64,000 nucleotides of DNA from Bacteroidota bacterium (GTDB taxonomy: Bacteria > Bacteroidota > Bacteroidia > Bacteroidales > VadinHA17): the NCBI GenBank assembly GCA_029547705.1, contig JAKPOU010000051.1:1-64000 (forward strand). The letters run 5' to 3'. Under the pieces are notes generated by a model, which did not search any database, had not been told where the DNA came from, and was given only the letters and a program-made list of their open reading frames with translations. Each line of letters begins with the position of its first letter. Within the stretch, counting starts at the first letter, position 1. The position numbers were made by a program, and so were the translations under genes. This document shows, one piece after another, positions 27,256 to 34,919 of this stretch.

Positions 27256-28608
27256 ATGACAAAAAGAAAATTAACACGTCGTCAGGCTATTACAGCCGTA
27301 TCGGCAGGAGCCCTGGGGTCATTTGTCAACTGGTCATTTCCGTCATTTACCATAAAAAGTACTGATCAGCAGAAACTGGCAATAAATGGCGGTGAGAAGA
27401 TACACAGGGGCAGCTGGCCTGACTGGCCCGTGTGGGACCAGGCTGCCGAGAAAAATATTGCCGAAATGCTTCGCTCCGGGAGATGGTGGAGAGGCGAAGG
27501 TGAACATGTGGCTGATTTTGAGAAAAGATATGCCGAACTGATGGGAGTAAAAAGATGCCTTGCAACCGCCAGCGGAACAACAGCACTTATAATTGCCCAG
27601 AAAGCTCTTGGGGTTGATGCCGGGGATGAAATACTCGTTTCACCTTTTACCTTCATTGCCAGCTATAATGTTATTTTCATGAATAAAGCCCTTCCGGTGT
27701 TCGTTGATACAGATCCGGAAACTTTCCTGATGGATCCGTCAAAAATAGAATCCCGCATCACGGAACGGACAACAGCCATCATTCCGGTACATATTTACGG
27801 TCTCCCGGTTGATATGGACAGGGTAAATGAAGTGGCCCGGAAACACAGGCTGAAAGTGATTGAAGATGCATGTCAGGGCTGGCTGGGTGAATACAAGGGC
27901 AAAAAGCTGGGGTCACTGGGTGATGCGGGCTGCTTCAGCTTCCAGAATTCCAAAAATCTTCCCGCCGGGGAAGGTGGTGCCATTATCAGCAATAATGACG
28001 AACTGATGGATAAGTGTACTTCCCTTCACAACTGCGGAAGACCCTTCGGCACTGTTGCACGGACATCGGCCTATCCGATAGCAGGAACCAATTTCAGAAT
28101 GCAGCAGATACAGGCACTGATCCTTATGTCGCAGATGAACCGTATCAGGAAAGATGCCGATATCAGACTTGCAAATGCACTTTATCTCGATGCCAGCCTT
28201 AAGGATATTCCCGGAATCATCCCTGCGAAACTTGTTGGGGAGAACTGCCGTTCTGCCTATCACCTCTATGCATTCAGGTATATAAGCAAGGAATTCAACG
28301 ATATACCCAAAGCCAGATTCATGAATGCCCTTCAGGCTGAAGGCATACCCTGCAGCAGCGGCTATGGCCCGCAGAACAGGGACGGGCTTATCGAAGAACA
28401 GCTTAATTCGAAAGGATACAAAAGACTGTTTTCCGAAGCACGGCTGAAACAGTGGAGGGAAGAGAATGTCCTTCCGGGTAATGACAAACTCTGCAGTGAA
28501 GCAGTCGTTTTCACCCAGAATATCCTTCTTGGCAGCCGGAGTGACATGGAAGACATTGTCAGGGCAATCAGGAAGATCTACCAGAACAGGGACTCACTGA
28601 AGGCCTGA
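27256..28608 (+). CDS. Exported DegT/DnrJ/EryC1-family PLP aminotransferase
   Basis: A 450-residue PLP-dependent protein of the sugar aminotransferase (DegT) family. Family motifs: ATASGTTALIIAQKALG (cofactor phosphate region), VDTDPETFLMDPSKIE, EDACQGWLGEYKGKKLG, and CFSFQNSKNLPAGEGG, in which Lys233 should form the Schiff base with PLP. DegT enzymes act on keto-sugars and are normally cytoplasmic. This one starts with a twin-arginine-like leader (KLTRRQAITAVSAGALG), so it probably leaves the cytoplasm folded with its cofactor. The next gene begins 5 bases after its stop, so the two form an operon. Confidence 0.85.
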   Translation: MTKRKLTRRQAITAVSAGALGSFVNWSFPSFTIKSTDQQKLAINGGEKIHRGSWPDWPVWDQAAEKNIAEMLRSGRWWRGEGEHVADFEKRYAELMGVKRCLATASGTTALIIAQKALGVDAGDEILVSPFTFIASYNVIFMNKALPVFVDTDPETFLMDPSKIESRITERTTAIIPVHIYGLPVDMDRVNEVARKHRLKVIEDACQGWLGEYKGKKLGSLGDAGCFSFQNSKNLPAGEGGAIISNNDELMDKCTSLHNCGRPFGTVARTSAYPIAGTNFRMQQIQALILMSQMNRIRKDADIRLANALYLDASLKDIPGIIPAKLVGENCRSAYHLYAFRYISKEFNDIPKARFMNALQAEGIPCSSGYGPQNRDGLIEEQLNSKGYKRLFSEARLKQWREENVLPGNDKLCSEAVVFTQNILLGSRSDMEDIVRAIRKIYQNRDSLKA

Positions 28609-28613
28609 AGAAA

Positions 28614-30635
28614 ATGAAAAAAATTCCTGAATACCTGCTACTGGCAACTCTGGCCGTCCTCACCTGCTCCTGTTCGCAAAAGCAGGCTGCTCCCGACAAT
28701 TCAGGTGAAATGGCTAATAACATACGGAATTATCTTGTAAAAGCCGCAAAGGATATTACAGACAATTCCGGAAGCACTGTTTTATCGGCATCGGAATGGG
28801 AAAAGGTCAGACCGGAACGGCATTCTGAATTTATCGAAATGATAAGTCTGCAGGATATGCCTCTGACCGGGGAAAGACCTCCGCTGAATGTCAGGATCAC
28901 CGGAACAGTCCGGAGAGATGGATACAGAATAGAAAAGCTTTACTATGAATCGCTTCCCGGCCTCTATGTTCCGGCAAACCTCTATATTCCCGACAATGTA
29001 AGTGAGCCTGTGCCCGGAATCATTTACCTCTGCGGTCATTCAGGCACGCAAAAAGTGCATTACCAGGCTCATCCGGCCAAATTTGCCCGGCTTGGCTTTG
29101 TGTGCCTCATTGTTGAAACCATACAGTACGGGGAAGTCCGCGGCGAACACCACGGCTGCTATGCAAGGGGATGGTTCAACTGGTACAGCCGGGGATACAC
29201 TCCTGCCGGTGTGGAAGTATGGAATGCCATACGGGGTCTGGACCTTCTTTCAGAAAGACCTGAAGTTGATGAACAAAACCTTGGAGCCACGGGAATATCC
29301 GGAGGAGGAGCCATCAGCTGGTTCCTGGCTGCCGCTGACACCCGGGTGAAGGCCTCCGCCCCTGTATGCGGGGCAAGCACAATGGAGGCACAGATAACAA
29401 CACGAACCATCGATGATCACTGCGACTGCATGATGGCTATAAACAGCGGACTTATAGATTTTCAGGATATCGGCGCCCTGATAGCACCAAGGCCCCTTCT
29501 GATAGGACAGTCGGACCGTGACGGTTTAAATCAGATAGAGTCTGTACGGCGGATATACAGGGACCTGCGCCGTATCTATGAGCTCCACAACGCAGCAGCT
29601 GATATCGAATATATTGAAACACCCGGTGGTCATGCCTATCATAAAAATTCGAGGGAAAAAATCTTTTCATTCTTTGCACGGCATCTTATGGGGAAAAATT
29701 TATCCCCCGAGGAAGCCGGGGATATTGATACTTCCCCCGGAAATATGCTTTCAGAAGATGAATTAAGGGTATATACGGCAGGAGCGCCTGCGGATGACCG
29801 GACAACCACAATACAGGATTCCTTTGTAAAACTTGCCGGTGATCCGGAGATTACTTCGGAAGATGATCTGATTGCTCACCGGAAGGCTGTCACGGATTTT
29901 CTGAGAAAAAAGAGTTTCTCCGCATTTCCTCAAAACCCTCCTCCCTTTGACTCTGTAAAAGTGTTCAGAACGCTCGACAGGGCATCTTACGGCAGTGATA
30001 TCTACAGTTTCGTTTCAGAGGAAGGCTGGCGGCTGAAGGTTGATATACGCTGGAGGAACGAAGCCTCACAGAAAAAGCCTCTGATGATCGTTTTACGCAA
30101 TCCGGGCGAAAGCCGGTGGGAGTCGGAAGGATTCATCGGAGATCCCGGGAAAGACTGGAATATTGTATATTTTGAAGTGAGAGGCGCAGGCGAATACGGC
30201 TGGGATCCGAATCTCCAGTGGCATATTCGCCGTGCATCGGCATGGCTGGGAAGGACTCCTGCATCAATGCAGGTGTATGATCTTATGCGCTGCATCGGGT
30301 TCTGCAGGACTCTCGGCGGCGTCAATGCCGATTCAATCGGGATTGCTGCAAGGGATGCCATGGCTGTTGTTGCACTATACGCCGCCCTGCTAGACGGAAA
30401 TTGCAAAAGCATCATACTGAAGGATCCTCCGGCCAGCCAGGATGTGGCAAGCAGTCCGGATGGCAGGGGAGCAGCAATTGAGATACTGAATTGTTTAAGA
30501 ATCACGGATGTCTACCAGCTGCCGGCATTCCTTTCACCGGCTGAGATCATTTTTGTCGGAGATATTCCTGAGGCTTACCGGTGGTCAGATAATGTCCTGA
30601 GAAAACTGGGAAAGAAGCCGCTGAGAAAACTATAG
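28614..30635 (+). CDS. Two-domain alpha/beta-hydrolase lipoprotein (acetyl-xylan-esterase-like)
   Basis: A 673-residue lipoprotein (leader ends LTCSC). The first hydrolase domain has a complete-looking triad: nucleophile in GISGGGA (Ser229), a candidate acid in GQSDRDG (about 299) and His in GGHAYHKN (about 337). The second half (from about residue 400) again has hydrolase-like segments (LMIVLRNPGESRW, VYFEVRGAGEYGW), but its nucleophile elbow reads GIAARDAM, with no Ser, so it should be inactive and may bind carbohydrate or support folding. Co-transcribed with the exported aminotransferase; probably acts on acylated glycans. Confidence 0.82.
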   Translation: MKKIPEYLLLATLAVLTCSCSQKQAAPDNSGEMANNIRNYLVKAAKDITDNSGSTVLSASEWEKVRPERHSEFIEMISLQDMPLTGERPPLNVRITGTVRRDGYRIEKLYYESLPGLYVPANLYIPDNVSEPVPGIIYLCGHSGTQKVHYQAHPAKFARLGFVCLIVETIQYGEVRGEHHGCYARGWFNWYSRGYTPAGVEVWNAIRGLDLLSERPEVDEQNLGATGISGGGAISWFLAAADTRVKASAPVCGASTMEAQITTRTIDDHCDCMMAINSGLIDFQDIGALIAPRPLLIGQSDRDGLNQIESVRRIYRDLRRIYELHNAAADIEYIETPGGHAYHKNSREKIFSFFARHLMGKNLSPEEAGDIDTSPGNMLSEDELRVYTAGAPADDRTTTIQDSFVKLAGDPEITSEDDLIAHRKAVTDFLRKKSFSAFPQNPPPFDSVKVFRTLDRASYGSDIYSFVSEEGWRLKVDIRWRNEASQKKPLMIVLRNPGESRWESEGFIGDPGKDWNIVYFEVRGAGEYGWDPNLQWHIRRASAWLGRTPASMQVYDLMRCIGFCRTLGGVNADSIGIAARDAMAVVALYAALLDGNCKSIILKDPPASQDVASSPDGRGAAIEILNCLRITDVYQLPAFLSPAEIIFVGDIPEAYRWSDNVLRKLGKKPLRKL

Positions 30636-30682
30636 GTGCTGTCAGCGGCACTCTCTGTTTCAGGTTTGTGAGTAAATAAAAA

Positions 30683-30886
30683 GGAAAGCGTTCCAGGAAT
30701 GAAGGCATGCCCTCAGCCTTTTGTATTTTAAGTTTTGTGAGGTTGTAAAAGAAAAGTGATTCCCGAATGAAGGCATGCCCTCAGCCTGTTGTATTTTAAG
30801 TTTTGTGAGGTTGTAAAAGAAAAGCGTTTCCCAAATGAAGACATGCTTTCAGCCTGTTTTGTTCTGAGTTTTGTAAATATGAAGAA
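30683..30886. repeat. Three tandem copies of a 68-bp intergenic repeat
   Basis: Copies start at 30683, 30751 and 30819; the landmark GAAGGCATGC / GAAGACATGC falls at 30701, 30769 and 30837. A partial unit precedes them from about 30659. Copies 1 and 2 are nearly identical and copy 3 is more diverged. Each contains the near-palindrome GAAGGCATGCCCTC and a segment TTTTGTGAGGTTGTAAAA. The tract fills most of the 306-base gap 30636-30941 between the esterase and radical SAM genes. No open reading frame or terminator explains it. Confidence 0.85.
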
Positions 30887-30941
30887 AAGAGCTTATTATT
30901 AAATATCAAATAACATCTACAGCATTTGTCAACTGCATAAA

Positions 30942-31997
30942 ATGAAATTTGTATCCAGAAGGAATATGATCAGATCGCTTATTTACTCCACTTTCTCAGG
31001 AATGATTCCCGGTAAGTTTTCAGGAATATCCTTTTCTGCAGGAATATCCTTTTCTGCAGGAGGGCAGGAAAAAAACTTCGAGCCTTCATACCTTAAACTG
31101 CACCGGTCGGGTGAGCTGAAAAGACGCGGGGAAAAGTTGTGGGCAATGATGGAAAGCTGTGAACTGTGCCCGAGGATGTGCAGGGTCAATAAACTGAAGG
31201 GAGAGAAAGGATTCTGTCAGGCAGACTCCACCCTGGAAATTTCATCAGCTCATCCTCATTTCGGTGAGGAAAGGCCTCTTGTCGGAAAAGGTGGTTCAGG
31301 TACCATCTTCCTGTCAAACTGCAGCCTGAGATGTGTTTTTTGCATTAATTACAGTATCAGTCAGGAAGGCGAAGGAACAAAGAGAAGCATTGACCAGTTT
31401 GCCGGTATGATGCTTTCACTGCAGAAAATGGGTTGTCCCAATATCAATGTCGTTACCCCGACACATTATTCCCCGCATATTCTTCTTGCTCTTGACAGGG
31501 CCGCCTCAAAGGGCCTGAAGGTGCCTCTTGTTTACAATACCTGCGGATGGGAAAGGACAGAAATACTGAAGATACTTGACGGAGTTGTCGATATCTACCT
31601 TCCTGACTTTAAGTATTACGACGGACAGAAAGCAGCCAGGTATTCCTCCGGTGCCCGGGAATATCCCGAAATGACAAAACAGGCCCTTCTGGAAATGCAC
31701 CGCCAGGTGGGAGTGGCGAAACCTGCTGCCGGGGGGCTGATGCAGAGAGGACTGATGATCCGCCACCTTGTAATGCCAAACAAGGTAAGTGATTCGGAAA
31801 AAATTATTGACTGGATTGCAGAAAATCTGCCCCGGGACACCTACCTGAATATAATGTCCCAGTACAGTCCTACCTACAAGGCATTCGATTATCCGGAAAT
31901 TTCACGCAAAATAACTCGTGAAGAATACTTCAGTGCCGTTAATCATGCAAAGGCAGCCGGGCTGACAAACCTTGAGATACAGGGATACCGCTACTGA
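30942..31997 (+). CDS. Exported PflX-like radical SAM protein
   Basis: A 351-residue radical SAM protein of the PflX / pyruvate formate-lyase-activase-like group. An N-terminal CELCPRMCRVNKLKGEKGFC motif supplies extra cysteines, then CSLRCVFC (Cys127, Cys131, Cys134) binds the SAM-cleaving 4Fe-4S cluster. GSGTIFLSN, VTPTHYSPHI, YNTCGWE and VDIYLPDFKYYD are family hallmarks. The leader (SRRNMIRSL plus a hydrophobic stretch) looks twin-arginine-like, which is unexpected because SAM and reductant are cytoplasmic. An 18-base tandem duplication lies just after this leader. The substrate is unknown. It converges on the beta-helix gene with a 38-base gap. Confidence 0.85.
   Translation: MKFVSRRNMIRSLIYSTFSGMIPGKFSGISFSAGISFSAGGQEKNFEPSYLKLHRSGELKRRGEKLWAMMESCELCPRMCRVNKLKGEKGFCQADSTLEISSAHPHFGEERPLVGKGGSGTIFLSNCSLRCVFCINYSISQEGEGTKRSIDQFAGMMLSLQKMGCPNINVVTPTHYSPHILLALDRAASKGLKVPLVYNTCGWERTEILKILDGVVDIYLPDFKYYDGQKAARYSSGAREYPEMTKQALLEMHRQVGVAKPAAGGLMQRGLMIRHLVMPNKVSDSEKIIDWIAENLPRDTYLNIMSQYSPTYKAFDYPEISRKITREEYFSAVNHAKAAGLTNLEIQGYRY
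31023..31058 (+). repeat. Perfect 18-bp in-frame tandem duplication
   Basis: GGAATATCCTTTTCTGCA occurs twice without interruption (31023-31040, 31041-31058). It duplicates six residues (GISFSA) in the linker just after the export leader of the radical SAM protein. The two copies are identical, so the event is recent or the tract is prone to slippage. Confidence 0.95.
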
Positions 31998-32035
31998 CAA
32001 TCTTCCATGGCTTTCCGGTATCCTGAAGCAGGTTC

Positions 32036-33313
32036 CTATTTTTCATATACGATTTCCCTGGACCCTGAAATACTGTTGTTTTCCGAAATTATTCCGGATG
32101 TTTTCCTTCCGGCAGATATTGCAACAGTCTGCTTACCCTTTCCGGTTGACCGGATTGTATTGCTGATGATACTTATGTCGCGGGTTTCGCCGTCGATACG
32201 GAAACCGGCAGATTCACCCGCCATTCCGTTATTTTCTATTATATTGTTACGGAATGTATTGCGATGTCCGCCGTTCTGTTCGTTTTCATTCCGGAAATAG
32301 ACGCCATGTCTTCCGTTTTCATATACATGGTTATTTTCGAAGATATTGTCAGTGTCCTTATGTCCAATTGAAAATCCGTTGTCGGAATTTGCATACACCC
32401 TGTTGTTTCTGAAAATACCGTTCTGAACCCTCCAGCAGAGAAAGATTCCGTCTCCCCTGTTGTGATGACTGATACAATCCTCTATGACAGTATGGTCGGA
32501 ACCGGCTCCCGGATGAAAGCCCAGTCCTCGCCCATGGGAGGCTTCACAGCCTTTGACGCTGATATTTTCGGTTACCTGCCAGCTGAATGAGTCGCCGTTG
32601 AATTCATTCACCCTTACATTTTCAACCAGGCAGTTTCTCGACTTATGCATATATACCCCCCCTCCCCTGCATCCGTTGATATATTCATTGGCAGCCCCGT
32701 TTCCTTCAATAACAAGATCTGAAATTTTTACATTCTCCGCTTCCACTGCTTCAATCAGTGAGAAACTGTTCGATATGGTACCGTTGAGTGAGGCCACATA
32801 GTCATTTACTGTCCCGTTGTCAAAATATATGGTGTTCCCCTGTATATCAGTTATAACTGCAGTGGTCACATCCCAGGCTGATTTATGACTGTCATCAAAG
32901 ATCTGTATCCCCATTCCCTTTTTAAAACCGCTTGCATCCTTTACCACAGCCTTCAGCATACCCCAGTCGGCATCGATTACAAAGCTGGTTTTAAATCCGT
33001 CACATTTCCTCAGAACGGTTGATTCTCCCGATCCTCTCAGTGTCATATTGTCTGAAAGGCGAAGAGGGCCGGTCATTTCATAAATTCCGGGATTCAGCTT
33101 CACTGTGCCTCCTCCTCTTGATTTAAGTGCATCCAGTGCAATCTGTACTGCCTGGGATGTGTATCCGGGAATATCAGCTCCCGGTCCGCCGACTGTTATC
33201 ACCTGTTCTGCATATCTGACATCAACCAGGCCTATGCTCTGGCACTTGCTGTCATTGCCTGCACAGAACCACAGGAGAATTACAAAAGATAGTAAAAGCC
33301 AGTTTGTCTTCAT
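32036..33313 (-). CDS. Secreted right-handed beta-helix protein
   Basis: Starting at 33313 gives a 425-residue product with a signal peptide (MKTNWLLLSFVILLWFCAG); a longer in-frame start at 33373 would add residues upstream of it. The body is a run of beta-helix coils in the pectate-lyase-like fold: DALKSRGGGTVKLNPGIYE, FRNNRVYANSDNGFSIGH, FENNHVYENGRHGVYF, FRNNIIENNG and ISNTIRSTG. Such proteins bind or cleave uronate-rich or other polysaccharides; no catalytic residues can be assigned. Its neighbours on both sides are glycan-related. Confidence 0.85.
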   Translation of the reverse strand: MKTNWLLLSFVILLWFCAGNDSKCQSIGLVDVRYAEQVITVGGPGADIPGYTSQAVQIALDALKSRGGGTVKLNPGIYEMTGPLRLSDNMTLRGSGESTVLRKCDGFKTSFVIDADWGMLKAVVKDASGFKKGMGIQIFDDSHKSAWDVTTAVITDIQGNTIYFDNGTVNDYVASLNGTISNSFSLIEAVEAENVKISDLVIEGNGAANEYINGCRGGGVYMHKSRNCLVENVRVNEFNGDSFSWQVTENISVKGCEASHGRGLGFHPGAGSDHTVIEDCISHHNRGDGIFLCWRVQNGIFRNNRVYANSDNGFSIGHKDTDNIFENNHVYENGRHGVYFRNENEQNGGHRNTFRNNIIENNGMAGESAGFRIDGETRDISIISNTIRSTGKGKQTVAISAGRKTSGIISENNSISGSREIVYEK

Positions 33314-33402
33314 TTCTAATTTTTTAAGGTTTTTCTTGCTTTGTGATAAAAATACTTGTCCGTCAGAACTCAAATAAAATTCCTTTTCACCACGCCTGGC
33401 AG

Positions 33403-33590
33403 TGACGAATGGGATCCTGTCATGTCAATCCGGCTCCATGAGCCGCAGATAATGCCACAGGGAGGAATCAAACGGATGCTGGTCATACAGGCCGGACCCC
33501 GTGAGCCGCCGGTAAAACACCGGGGCGGGGACAAATGGGGGCTTGTCATATAAACAGAACTTCATGAGTCGCCGTTAAAAACACTGATCA
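33403..33590. repeat. Degenerate 63-bp tandem repeats, about three copies
   Basis: The landmark GTCAT recurs at 33419, 33482 and 33545, exactly 63 bases apart, each followed 16-20 bases later by (A/G)TGAG(C/T)CGC or a close variant. Surrounding bases also align (GAATGGGATCCT, AAACGGATGCTG, AAATGGGGGCTT). A weaker fourth unit may begin near 33358. The tract fills the 220-base gap between two minus-strand genes. Purpose unknown. Confidence 0.7.
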
Positions 33591-33593
33591 ATG

Positions 33594-34748
33594 TCATTTT
33601 CCCGAAAGATTCACAATCTTCCCGTCATGATAGATTGTCCACCCGCGTCCGCCGTTTTCATTGCTGAAATAGCATTCAAAGGTTGTTCCTGTTGCCCTGA
33701 TGACCGGAAGGGTGTTCACTCCCTCAAAATCATCCCTGCCAAGGCCCAGCATCCTGATGTCGGAAGTATATGTCCCGAATTTTTTAAAATATTCATTTTG
33801 CAGATAATAAACCATACGCAAAGCCCATTTTTCATTCAGATCCCTGTCAGGGACGAATACTTCCGTGCCTTCACCGGCTTTTATACCGGAGAACTGCAGG
33901 TATCCCCACATTTCAGGCATATGCATGTTTATACGGCCCTGCGGCGTCCATACCCAGTTGTATTCCGGCCAGGGTCTTCCCGTTGACGGATCGGTTTCCT
34001 TCCTGTACCTGCCATCTTCAATGACTGTCCGCCACTCCACCCTGGAGAAATTTATCCTCCACTGGTCACCCTGCCCCGGCAGGGCGGGACCGGTATTACA
34101 TTCCCTCAGCACACTGAATGGTATAGCAATTTCAATATTCCAGCCCCTGTCGGCATCCCGTGGATTATTAATGCTGCCATCAACCCGGGTTCCCACCTTC
34201 AGTCCCTTAATATCCCAGCACGTTACTGCCGGTCCCCCGTCACGGTAGGGTTTTATCAGCAGAAGATCCCACGATGTGCCGAAAGCATTCACCTCCAGTT
34301 CATAATAGTTGTGAGTATCGCCATCCGGATCAATAAACACCTCAAAATCGTTGTCAAAAAATATAACTGTATCCCTTTGCCTGAGAGTGGCCCAGATATG
34401 AGGTTCCTCCATCTCAGCGGCAATGTACAGGTATTCACTGTCCCACAGCATCTTCAGCCGGGTTTTGTAATGAGGCGCCGGCTTCAGGTCACCTTCAATA
34501 TCAACAAAATAATCTGTCCACGGAGCCGCTTCCCAGTCTGATTCATTCAGGATCCCGTCAGTTGTAATGTTTCCGGTGGTTCTGTAACATACGTATCCCG
34601 CAGGATCGGGTTTCGGCGGTATAATGGAATGAGGATCTTCAAGCACATCCGGTGAGGTGGCACATGAAACCAGCATTGGCAATACAATTGCAGAAACAAG
34701 AGCAAAGCGTAATCCTGACAGATAATTATTAAACAAGGTTTTTTTCAT
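33594..34748 (-). CDS. CBM9-like (carbohydrate-binding) lipoprotein
   Basis: A 384-residue lipoprotein; the ATG at 34748 gives a leader ending MLVSC. The mature part is a family 9-like carbohydrate-binding domain: GILNESDWEAAPWTDYFVD, LKMLWDSEYLYIAAEMEEP, FFDNDFEVFIDPDGDTHNY, YELEVNAFGTSWDLLL, then GWNIEIAIPFSVL and WRINFSRVEWR. Domains of this family bind sugars at reducing ends or sit in glycan enzymes, and the stand-alone forms are common in Bacteroidota. A paralogue without a signal peptide lies at 37592. It diverges from the GH2 gene. Confidence 0.85.
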   Translation of the reverse strand: MKKTLFNNYLSGLRFALVSAIVLPMLVSCATSPDVLEDPHSIIPPKPDPAGYVCYRTTGNITTDGILNESDWEAAPWTDYFVDIEGDLKPAPHYKTRLKMLWDSEYLYIAAEMEEPHIWATLRQRDTVIFFDNDFEVFIDPDGDTHNYYELEVNAFGTSWDLLLIKPYRDGGPAVTCWDIKGLKVGTRVDGSINNPRDADRGWNIEIAIPFSVLRECNTGPALPGQGDQWRINFSRVEWRTVIEDGRYRKETDPSTGRPWPEYNWVWTPQGRINMHMPEMWGYLQFSGIKAGEGTEVFVPDRDLNEKWALRMVYYLQNEYFKKFGTYTSDIRMLGLGRDDFEGVNTLPVIRATGTTFECYFSNENGGRGWTIYHDGKIVNLSGK

Positions 34749-34919
34749 AATTGACAAGTTATTTATTTAAAAATGCTGTCCGGTTAAAAAACGGTTCTGG
34801 TGGTGACCGAGTCAAAGTCAGCCTGTACAGACTGCAGGAAATTCAGCACTGAATATAAGCAAAAATCGATTAGTATTGATATTTTTACAATCAGATAACG
34901 AAACCTGAAAATATCATCC

